DNA from: an uncultured Pseudoxanthomonas sp.
GTDB lineage: Bacteria > Pseudomonadota > Gammaproteobacteria > Xanthomonadales > Xanthomonadaceae
Direction: 5' to 3'
NCBI GenBank assembly: GCA_946479745.1
Contig: CAMLGZ010000002.1
Coordinates: 186,001-250,000 of the forward strand
DNA length: 64,000 bases
Shown here: positions 15,801 to 23,844 of the stretch, piece after piece
Position numbering within the stretch: position 1 is the first letter of the stretch
Layout: every line of letters begins with the position of its first letter
Program-made: the position numbers and the translations under genes
Notes under the pieces: generated by a model
The model's database searches: none
What the model saw: the letters and a program-made list of their open reading frames with translations, nothing else
What the model was told of the DNA's origin: nothing

Positions 15801-17925
15801 TGCAATAGCCGCGCAGCAGCGCGACCTGCCGCCATTCCATGCCGGCGCCCAGCACCAGGCGGTTGAAACCGTCGTTCTCGGCGTCGCCGCGCCAGATGCG
15901 CGCGAACGCTGCTTCGAAAGCAGCACTGCGGTTCTCGACATCGATCTCGCCGCTGGCCGATTCGACCTCGAACTCCTGGATGTAGACCGGGGCGCCGTCC
16001 ACTTCCAGGCGGAAGGGATGCTCGGACATCACGCGCAGGCCCATGTTCTCCATCAACGGCAAGGCGTCGGAGAGCGGCAGGTCGCTGTTGCGGCGGTAAA
16101 GGTTGAGCCGCAGCCTGCCCTCGCCTTCGCGCTGGCGACGCGATAGATGCAGGCTCAGGCGCAGGTCGTCGGGCCCGGCCAGTGCGGCGAGCTGTTCGAC
16201 GTCGCTGGCGGCGATGTCGGGCGAAACGGTTTCGATATAGCCGGCCGGCAGAGCGCGGGCATAGCTGCCGGAGAGCCTCAGACCTTCGGATTCGCCATGG
16301 CGCGCGATCAGGGTTTCGCGCAGATCGTCCTGCCAGTTGCGCAGCAGGTGCGCCAGGCGTGCTTCGAGCTCGGCGGTATCGACGTCGACCTGCTCGCCCG
16401 CGTGCGGGCGCACCACCAGGTGCAGCTGCGCCAGCGGCGATTCACCGAGTTGCACGTTGGTGTCGACGTACTCGCCGTGCAGCGCTTCCTTCAACAGCGC
16501 TTCGATGCGCAGGCGCACGTCGGTGTTGAAGCGTTCACGCGGGATGTAGACCAGTGCCGAAAAGAATCGGCCATAACGGTCGCGGCGCAGAAACAGCTTG
16601 CTGCGTACGCGTTCCTGCAGGCCCAGGATGCCAAGGCTGGTGCGGCTGAGTTCGTCCTCGTTGGACTGGAACAGTTCCTCGCGCGGCAACGTTTCCAGGA
16701 TGTGGCGCAGTGCCTTGCCGCTGTGGCTGCTGGGCGACAGGCCGGATTGGCGCATGACGTGTTCGTGGCGCTCGCGCACCAGCGGAATTTCCCAGGGCCG
16801 GCGGTTGTAGGCGCTGGAGGTATAGAGGCCGATGAAGCGCTGCTCGGCTACCGGGTTGCCTTTGGCGTCGAATTCCAGAACGCCGATGTAGTCCATGTTG
16901 CCGGGGCGGTGCACGCTGGAGCGGGCGTTGGTCTTGGTCAGGATCAGCGTATCCACCGAACCGGATTGCGGCATGTAATGCGCGGCAAGCGACTTCACGT
17001 TGCGCGTGGTCGACTTGCTCTTGCCGCGCAGCAGGCCCAGGCCGCCTGCGGTCGCTTCCAGGATGCGTTCACCGTCCTTGCGTTCTATGCGGTATTCGCG
17101 GTAACCGAAGAAGGTGAAGTGGTCGTCGGCGGCCCAGCGCAGGAATTCCTGCGCTTCGCGGCGGCCGGCGTCGTTCACCGGCATGCGGCGCGTGGCCAGC
17201 TCATCGGCCAGCGACAGCATCTTGTCGCGCATCACGCTCCAATCCTGGACGATGGAGCGCACTTCGCCCAGCACCTTGCGCACGCGCGCTTCGATCACCG
17301 GCATCTGCTCGGCAGGCTGGCGGTCGATTTCCAGCAACATCAGGGATTCGGGTTTACCCTCGCCCACCGCGGTGAGCTTGCCGGTCTTGTCGCGGCTGAA
17401 GCGCAGCAACGGATGCCCCAATACATGCACGCCGATGCCGGCATCGGCCAGGGCCATGCTCACCGAATCGACCAGGAACGGCATATCGTCATTGACGATC
17501 TGCAGCACCGTATGCGGCGATTCCCAGCCGTTGGCTTTCAGGGTGGCGTTGAACACACGCACATTGGCGGTGCCCGGTTTGCGCACGCGCGCGAAATCCA
17601 GCATGTCGCAGGCCAGCGCAGCCCAGGCTTCGGGCGCGTGATGCGGGTATTCGTCGTCTTCCATCCGCTTGTAGAACGATTCGGCGAAGGCCTTGGCTTC
17701 GGCCTGGCGCGAGGCGGGCAAACGTTTGCGGATGGCGGCAAAGATGGGTTCTAACGAGAAGCCCGGGGCGGGCTTGGCCGGCGCCGCTTTCGCTGCCGTG
17801 GCCTGGGTGGTTTTGGGGGTTTTGGCCGCGGGGACCTGGGTGCCGCTGATCGCGGAATCTGACTTGGACAAGGGTTTCGCGTTTTTCTTGGGCGCGGTTT
17901 TTTTCGGTTTGCGAACAGCGTTCAT
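12868..17925 (-). CDS. gdhB: NAD-specific glutamate dehydrogenase (large, GDH-180 type)
   Basis: Giant NAD-dependent glutamate dehydrogenase of 1685 aa, converting glutamate to 2-oxoglutarate and ammonia, mainly catabolic. The catalytic domain sits about halfway: '[21 protein letters not shown]' is followed by '[22 protein letters not shown]' with Lys924. The dehydrogenase signature then continues with '[15 protein letters not shown]', '[14 protein letters not shown]' and '[12 protein letters not shown]'. The long N-terminal region holds the ACT-like regulatory modules of this family and the C-terminal third its helical domain. The first roughly 55 residues are Lys/Ala/Pro-rich and look disordered, longer than usual; a downstream start is possible. 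It is transcribed divergently from the tetR gene. Confidence 0.95.
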   Translation of the reverse strand: [1685 protein letters not shown]

Positions 17926-18167
17926 GCAGGCCGTGGCTCTGTGTTTATAGGCAGTCGTTCATTGTAGCCTCGCGAGCGATGACAGCCTTGTTGCGCGGCC
18001 GCAAATATCGGGACGTCTTCATGGAGGAATCAGCGGGCTACTGGTAAACCGACGCGCACTCGTACGGACATCCGCGCACTGCCCTGGCTTTTCGCAGAAG
18101 CCTCCACTCAGAGGCCGAGAGTTGCCCAAGCCGGCATCCAAATCGACGTGGATTCGGGTCGCGGGAC

Positions 18168-18205
18168 TGGTCAAATTCTAAACTGGACGGTATAGTCCAA
18201 TTCCG
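18168..18205 (+). promoter_or_regulatory. tetR promoter with overlapping operator
   Basis: A -35-like TGGTCA (18168-18173) and a -10 TATAGT (18191-18196) are 17 bp apart. The -10 lies within the inverted repeat TGGAC-GGTATA-GTCCA (18184-18199), a plausible operator for the TetR protein encoded just downstream. The predicted transcription start (about 18203) is only a few bases before ATG 18206 and no ribosome site is seen, so the mRNA would be nearly leaderless. Confidence 0.5.
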
Positions 18206-18871
18206 ATGACACCCTCCCCCAAGCCCTCTCCCGCCTTGCGGCGCCGCCAACGCGTGCACGATGCCGTACGGGAACTGATGGCCGAACAGGGCTTCCGGAT
18301 CAGCATGGACGCGGTAGCCGCGCGCGCCGGCTGTTCCAAACAGACCCTGTATTCGTACTTCGGCAGCAAGCAGGAGCTGATGCGCAGCGTCATGCAGGAA
18401 CACCTGGACATGGCCACTGCCCGCTTGGACGATCTACACGGCGACCCACACACGACCCTGCTAGCGTTTGCGATGGAGCATCTGCAGCGCCTGTCGGAGC
18501 CGCACGTGATCGTCACCTGCCAACTCTTGAGCGCGGAGGCTGCCCTGTTCCCCGAAGAGGCCCGGACCCTGTACCGCGACGGTTGCGACACGCTGCAGCA
18601 GCGCCTGGCCGAATGGCTGGAGCGGGCCATGCGCCGCGGGCAACTCAGGCATGACGATCCGCACTGCGCGGCGGAACTGCTGTTGGGCATGATCGTGGGC
18701 CTGGACTTCGAGCGTCAACGCTTCGCCGTGCCGCATCGCGATACCGATGCCGTGCGCCTGCGCTGGGTCGAATTCGCCGTCGATGCCTTCCTGCGCGCAT
18801 TCGCACCGGAGGCGCGCAACTTGCCTGCAGCTTCCCCTATCGCTTTTCTTTCTCCCATATCCAAGTCTTGA
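18206..18871 (+). CDS. TetR/AcrR-family transcriptional regulator
   Basis: Repressor of 221 aa with a TetR helix-turn-helix in the first 60 residues ('MDAVAARAGCSKQTLYSYFGSKQEL') and a helical ligand-binding C-terminal half ending with 'PHRDTDAVRLRWVEFAVDAFL', similar to AcrR/TtgR-type regulators. It comes immediately before an RND adaptor gene (14 nt gap), so it probably represses its own efflux operon. An inverted repeat overlapping its own -10 supports autoregulation. ATG 18206 has no visible ribosome site, which fits a leaderless start. The inducer cannot be told from the sequence. Confidence 0.92.
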   Translation: MTPSPKPSPALRRRQRVHDAVRELMAEQGFRISMDAVAARAGCSKQTLYSYFGSKQELMRSVMQEHLDMATARLDDLHGDPHTTLLAFAMEHLQRLSEPHVIVTCQLLSAEAALFPEEARTLYRDGCDTLQQRLAEWLERAMRRGQLRHDDPHCAAELLLGMIVGLDFERQRFAVPHRDTDAVRLRWVEFAVDAFLRAFAPEARNLPAASPIAFLSPISKS

Positions 18872-18885
18872 CCCGGAGCTCCCCC

Positions 18886-20109
18886 ATGACCCCCACCCTT
18901 CGCCCCATCGCCTTGAGCGCCGCGTTGCTTCTGGCCGTGGCCGCCTGCAAAAAGCAGGAGCAGCCCGCACCGCCACCGCCGGAAGTCGGGGTGGTCACCG
19001 CCGCGCCGCAGACAGTACCGCTGCAGCGCGACCTGGTCGGCCGGTTGGCCCCGTACCGCAGCTCCGACGTCCGCGCCCGCGTGCCTGGCGTGCTGACCAA
19101 GCGCGTGTATCAGGAAGGCAGCGATGTGAAGGAAGGACAGGTGCTGTTCCTGATCGACCCCGCCCCGCTGCAGGCTTCCCTGAGCTCAAGCCAGGCGCAA
19201 TTGGCCTCGGCGCAGGCCAGCTATACCAATGCCCATATCGCCGCCGAACGCGCGCGCCAGCTGATCGGGCAGAAGTTCATTTCCAAGTCCGACCTGGATA
19301 ACGCCGAAGCCGCCGAGCGCAGCGCCGCGGCCGCCGTGCAATCGGCCAGGGCCGGCGTGACCGGTTCGCGCATCAGCCTGGATTACGCCAGCGTGCGTGC
19401 GCCCATTTCCGGACGTGCGGGCAAACAGCAGGTCACCGAGGGCGCACTGGTCGGACAGGGCGATGTGACTCTGTTGACCACCATCGACCAGATCGATCCG
19501 CTGTACGTCAATTTCTCGATGAGCGTTTCCGAACTTGAGGCGCTGCGCAAGGCGCAGGGCGCCGGCAGTGTTGCCTTGCAAGGCAACGGCAAGGCGCAGG
19601 TGCAGGTGACGCTGGGAGACGGCAGCGCATACGGCGAAACCGGCACGCTGGATTTCTCGGACGTTGTGGTGGATCCGCAGACCGGCGCGGTGTCGCTGCG
19701 GGCGCAGCTGCCCAATCCCGACAAGGCGTTGCTGCCGGGCAGCTTCGTTACCCTGAAGGCGACGCTGGGCGAGCAGAACAACGTATTCCTGGTGCCGCAA
19801 GCGGCGTTGCAGCGCGACACGATCGGCGCCTATGTGATGGTCGTCGGCAAGGACGGCAAGGTAGCGCGCAAGAACGTGGAGACTTCTGGTACGCGCGAGG
19901 GCAAATGGCTGGTGACCTCGGGTCTGGCCGCAGGCGATCAGGTCATCGCCGCAGGCTTGCAGAAGGTCAAGGAAGGCGCAACCGCCAAGGCGACGCCCTG
20001 GAATCCGAACGCCGCCCCGGCCGGCGCTCCCAACGCCGCCAAACCCGCCGCCGGTGCTCCGGCCGACGCCAAGCAGCAGGGCGAAAAGCCCGCCGCGAAG
20101 CAGAACTGA
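18886..20109 (+). CDS. RND efflux periplasmic adaptor (MexA/AcrA-like lipoprotein)
   Basis: Membrane fusion protein of 407 aa bridging an inner-membrane RND pump and an outer-membrane channel. The signal peptide ends in the lipobox 'LLAVAACKK', so Cys23 or nearby is lipidated. The MFP parts follow: beta-barrel and lipoyl half 'RVPGVLTKRVYQEGSDVKEGQ', an alpha hairpin (about 95-165), then 'DYASVRAPISGRAGKQQVTEGALV' and 'LPGSFVTLKATLGE'. An Ala/Pro-rich tail of about 35 residues ends it. The start ATG 18886 has a GGAG site 9 nt upstream; the TTG 18 nt earlier would add six residues before the signal peptide. It shares an operon with the next gene (15 nt). Confidence 0.93.
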   Translation: MTPTLRPIALSAALLLAVAACKKQEQPAPPPPEVGVVTAAPQTVPLQRDLVGRLAPYRSSDVRARVPGVLTKRVYQEGSDVKEGQVLFLIDPAPLQASLSSSQAQLASAQASYTNAHIAAERARQLIGQKFISKSDLDNAEAAERSAAAAVQSARAGVTGSRISLDYASVRAPISGRAGKQQVTEGALVGQGDVTLLTTIDQIDPLYVNFSMSVSELEALRKAQGAGSVALQGNGKAQVQVTLGDGSAYGETGTLDFSDVVVDPQTGAVSLRAQLPNPDKALLPGSFVTLKATLGEQNNVFLVPQAALQRDTIGAYVMVVGKDGKVARKNVETSGTREGKWLVTSGLAAGDQVIAAGLQKVKEGATAKATPWNPNAAPAGAPNAAKPAAGAPADAKQQGEKPAAKQN

Positions 20110-20124
20110 CCGAGGCGCCAGACC

Positions 20125-23100
20125 ATGTCCAAGTTTTTCATCGACCACCCCGTCTTCGCATGGGTAGTGGCGATCCTGATCTCGCTTTCGGGTGTGATCT
20201 CGATCCTGGGGCTCGGCGTCGAGTCCTATCCTTCCATCGCCCCGCCACAGGTCACCGTCAGCGCCACTTATCCCGGCGCCAGCGCGGATACCGCCGAAAA
20301 ATCGGTCACCCAGGTGATCGAACAGCAACTGACCGGCATCGATCACCTGCTGTATTTCAGCTCCTCTTCCAGTTCCAACGGCAGGGTCAGCATCACCCTG
20401 ACTTTCGAAACCGGCACCGATGCCGACATCGCCCAGGTGCAGGTGCAGAACAAGGTCGCCCTGGCGACACCACGCCTGCCCAGTGAAGTGACCCAGCAGG
20501 GCGTGGTGGTGGCCAAGGCCAATGCCGGCTTCCTGATGGTGGTGGGCCTGCGCTCGACCAACAGCACCATCGACCGCAACCGCCTCAACGACATCATCGG
20601 CTCGCGCGTGCTGGAACAGATTTCGCGCATCCCCGGCGTCGGCAGCACCCAGCAGTTCGGTTCCGAATACGCCATGAACATCTGGCTCAATCCCGACCGC
20701 CTGCAGGGCTACGGCATGTCGGCCAGCCAGGTGCTGACGGCGATCCGCGGCCAGAACGTGCAGTTTGCCGCCGGCTCGGTCGGCGCTTCGCCACAGCCTC
20801 AGGGCCAGAGCTTCACCGCCACGGTCTCGGCCGAAGGGCGTTTCAGCTCGCCAGAGCAGTTCGAGAATGTGGTGCTGCGCGCCAACAGCGACGGCACCAC
20901 GGTACGGCTGAAGGATGTGGCACGGGTCGAATTCGGCGCCCAGAGCTACGGCACCGACACCAAGTACAACGGCGCGCCCACCGGCGCGTTCGCGGTGCAG
21001 TTGCTGCCCGGCGCCAATGCGTTGAATGTGGCCGGCGCCGTACGCAGCAAAATGGAGGAACTGGCGCCCAGCTTCCCGCAGGGCGTGGAGTGGTTTTCGC
21101 CCTACGACAGCACCACTTTCGTCAACATCTCGATCAAGGAAGTGATCAAGAGCCTGGTCGAGGCGATGGTGCTGGTGTTCCTGGTGATGCTGATCTTCCT
21201 GCAGAACTTCCGCGCCACGCTGATTCCCACACTGGTGATCCCCGTAGCGCTTCTGGGCACGTTCCTGGGCATGAGCGTGATCGGCTTCACCATCAACCAG
21301 CTGACTCTGTTCGCCATGGTGCTGGCGATCGGCATCGTGGTGGACGATGCGATCGTGGTGATCGAGAACGTCGAGCGCATCATGTCGGAGGAAAAACTTC
21401 CGCCGCGCGAAGCCACGCGCAAGGCCATGGACCAGATCACCGGCGCGGTGATCGCGATCACTGTGGTGCTGGCGGCGGTATTCATTCCCAGCGCGCTGCA
21501 GGGCGGCGCGGCGGGCGAAATCTACAAGCAGTTCGCGCTCACCATTGCCATCGCCATGGCGTTCTCGGCATTCCTGGCGCTCGGTTTCACCCCGGCGCTA
21601 TGCGCGACCATGCTGAAGTCCGAGCACCACGACGGGAACAGGAAACCGAACTTCATCTTCCGGATTTTCAACAAGTATTACGACAAAGTGCAGCACACCT
21701 ACGTCGGCCACATCACCAGCGCGGTCAAGCACGCCCCGCGCTGGATGATCCTGTTCGCGATATTGGCGGTACTGACCGGCTTTCTGTTCACCCGCATCCC
21801 GGGTAGCTTCCTGCCGGAAGAAGACCAGGGCTATGCCTTGGCCATCGTGCAGCTGCCGCCTGGCGCGACCCTGGAGCGCACCAACAAGGTGTTCGAGCAG
21901 ATGCGCGGCAAATTGGACGGCATGGAAGGGATCGAAGGCATGCTGCAGATCGCCGGCTTCAGTTTCGTCGGCTCCGGCGAGAACGTCGGCATGGCCTTCA
22001 TGCGGCTCAAGCCATGGGATGAGCGCGACGTGGTCGCCTCCGATTTCATCGGCCAGGCCAACGGCGCGTTCTCCAGCATCAAGGAAGCGCAGATCTTCGT
22101 GGTCAACCTGCCGACCGTGCAGGGTCTGGGCCAGTTCGGCGGTTTCGACATGTGGCTGCAGGACCGCGCGGGCTTGGGCCGTGAAGCCCTGACCCAAGCG
22201 CGCAACACCCTGCTCGGCGCCGCCGCGCAGAACCCGGTGCTCACCGGCGTGCGCCCGAACGGTCTGGAGAACGCCCCCCAGCTGCAACTGCACGTGGACC
22301 GCGTGCAGGCGCAGTCGATGGGCATGTCGGTCAACGACATCTACAGCGCGATCCAGCTGATGCTGGCGCCGGTCTATGTCAACGACTTCTTCTACGAAGG
22401 CCGCATCAAACGGGTCAACATCCAGGCCGATGCGCCGTACCGGCAAGGGCCCGAGGCGCTATCGCGCTTCTACACGCCCAGCACGCTGGCCGCGGCATCG
22501 ACCACTGCTGCGACCAGCAGCGGCGGTACGACCATGATCCCGCTGAGCAATGTGGTCAGCAGCGAATGGGTAACCAACCCGCCGTCGCTGACCCGCTACA
22601 ACGGCTATTCCGCGGTCAACATCGTCGGCTCGCAAGCGCCCGGCCGCAGTTCCGGCGAAGCGATGGCCGCAATGGAGGAGATAGTGCGCGACCAGCTGCC
22701 CACCGGTTATGGCTACGACTGGGCCGGCATGTCCTATCAGGAAATCATCGCGGGCAACTCGGCAACGCTGCTGCTGGTGCTTTCGCTGGTGGTGGTGTTC
22801 CTGTGCCTGGCCGCGTTGTACGAGAGCTGGTCGATCCCATTGGCGGTTATGCTGGTGGTGCCGATAGGTATCCTGGGCGCGTTGTCGTTCTCTATGCTGC
22901 GTGGATTGCCGAACGATCTGTACTTCAAGATCGGCATGACCACGGTGATCGGTCTGGCGGCCAAGAACGCCATCCTGATCATCGAGTTCGCGGTCGAACA
23001 GCGGCGCGAAGGCAAGACCTTGCGTGAGGCTGTGGTCGAAGCCTGCCGCCTGCGCTTCCGGCCCATCCTGATGACCTCGTTCGCCTTCATCATGGGCGTG

Positions 23101-23307
23101 ATCCCGCTGGCGATCTCCACCGGCGCCGGCGCCAACTCCCGCCATGCGATCGGTACCGGCGTGATCGGCGGCATGATGTTCGCCACCTTCATCGGCCTGT
23201 TGCTGATCCCGGTCTTCTTCGTGGTGGTGCGCCGCATGCTGGGCGACCAACTGGACGAGCCCGCGAAGGAATACATGGAACGTATGAAGCAGCCGGCGCC
23301 GCGCTGA
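20125..23307 (+). CDS. RND multidrug efflux pump, inner-membrane subunit (AcrB/MexB-like)
   Basis: Proton-driven transporter of 1060 aa of the HAE-1 RND family. It starts with 'SKFFIDHPVFAWVVAILISLSG', the usual cytoplasmic helix and TM1. It has two large periplasmic loops and 12 predicted TM segments. The proton relay acids are in TM4 ('LAIGIVVDDAIVVIENVERI'), and the second half repeats the pattern with 'TVIGLAAKNAILIIEFAVEQ'. It is co-transcribed with the adaptor upstream. No outer-membrane factor follows, so the pump must use a TolC-like protein from elsewhere. A strong terminator lies 22 nt after the stop. Confidence 0.96.
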   Translation: MSKFFIDHPVFAWVVAILISLSGVISILGLGVESYPSIAPPQVTVSATYPGASADTAEKSVTQVIEQQLTGIDHLLYFSSSSSSNGRVSITLTFETGTDADIAQVQVQNKVALATPRLPSEVTQQGVVVAKANAGFLMVVGLRSTNSTIDRNRLNDIIGSRVLEQISRIPGVGSTQQFGSEYAMNIWLNPDRLQGYGMSASQVLTAIRGQNVQFAAGSVGASPQPQGQSFTATVSAEGRFSSPEQFENVVLRANSDGTTVRLKDVARVEFGAQSYGTDTKYNGAPTGAFAVQLLPGANALNVAGAVRSKMEELAPSFPQGVEWFSPYDSTTFVNISIKEVIKSLVEAMVLVFLVMLIFLQNFRATLIPTLVIPVALLGTFLGMSVIGFTINQLTLFAMVLAIGIVVDDAIVVIENVERIMSEEKLPPREATRKAMDQITGAVIAITVVLAAVFIPSALQGGAAGEIYKQFALTIAIAMAFSAFLALGFTPALCATMLKSEHHDGNRKPNFIFRIFNKYYDKVQHTYVGHITSAVKHAPRWMILFAILAVLTGFLFTRIPGSFLPEEDQGYALAIVQLPPGATLERTNKVFEQMRGKLDGMEGIEGMLQIAGFSFVGSGENVGMAFMRLKPWDERDVVASDFIGQANGAFSSIKEAQIFVVNLPTVQGLGQFGGFDMWLQDRAGLGREALTQARNTLLGAAAQNPVLTGVRPNGLENAPQLQLHVDRVQAQSMGMSVNDIYSAIQLMLAPVYVNDFFYEGRIKRVNIQADAPYRQGPEALSRFYTPSTLAAASTTAATSSGGTTMIPLSNVVSSEWVTNPPSLTRYNGYSAVNIVGSQAPGRSSGEAMAAMEEIVRDQLPTGYGYDWAGMSYQEIIAGNSATLLLVLSLVVVFLCLAALYESWSIPLAVMLVVPIGILGALSFSMLRGLPNDLYFKIGMTTVIGLAAKNAILIIEFAVEQRREGKTLREAVVEACRLRFRPILMTSFAFIMGVIPLAISTGAGANSRHAIGTGVIGGMMFATFIGLLLIPVFFVVVRRMLGDQLDEPAKEYMERMKQPAPR

Positions 23308-23328
23308 TTCCGGCGTCAGAGGTGGAAC

Positions 23329-23356
23329 GACCCCGGCACCCTGCCGGGGTCTTTAT
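23329..23356 (+). terminator. Rho-independent terminator after the first RND operon
   Basis: Perfect stem GACCCCGGCA / TGCCGGGGTC with a 3-nt loop, followed by TTTATAT. It lies 22 nt after the pump stop codon and closes the tetR-adaptor-pump operon. Confidence 0.85.
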
Positions 23357-23844
23357 ATCTTCGGCGCTAAGGCGGCTTTGTAATAACAGTTACAATGCCT
23401 CGTTATAGTGTTCTGCTGAAGCCGGCCGGCAACCCGCCAATCCAAGCAAAGATGGTGCCAGTGCCGGATAAGCATGCATATGAGTATGTCGAAACGACAT
23501 GCTCCGGTTCGTCGGTCACAGGAAGCCAGCGCAATCCCGGGCTCCTTCATCGGAGTTCTCAGGAAGTTGCCGGCCCTCCGCCGGTCGGACACCGTCGCAG
23601 TGCGTGCGACTGCTAGCCACCATGCTGATGCGGATGCTTTAAATCTCAACTGGGGACTTTTCTTGTACTCATGCGTTCGGTATCTTTCACCTTCAGCGCT
23701 TCCCCCAGCCATGCTTTCATTCGTCCGTCCCGCATTGCGAACAGCGGCGGCGGAGGAAATGACAACCAGCGCCCGGGCCCCATCCCGCTAAATCCTGCGC
23801 ATGGTCGCCACGACCCTGCCTGCCCTTTGTCCTGAGGTTACCCC
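23357..23844. other. Intergenic region before the second RND operon
   Basis: About 490 nt without a supportable gene. The open frames here (up to 119 codons) start and stop arbitrarily and show no family resemblance. The region holds one perfect palindrome (listed separately) and a TATAGT at 23404-23409, and presumably the promoter and long 5' leader of the next operon. Confidence 0.5.
23378..23395. promoter_or_regulatory. 18-bp palindrome, candidate operator of the second RND operon
   Basis: TTGTAATAACAGTTACAA has perfect 6-bp arms (TTGTAA/TTACAA) around 6 bp. It lies just upstream of a possible -10 (TATAGT, 23404-23409) and about 450 nt before the adaptor gene. Such sites are typical for TetR or MarR dimers; the protein that binds is unknown. 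Confidence 0.4.

Noticed and set aside
23353..23791. Short open frames (105 and 119 codons) between the two RND operons
   Set aside because: They overlap each other on opposite strands, have no ribosome site and cover the terminator or palindrome; composition is not protein-like.
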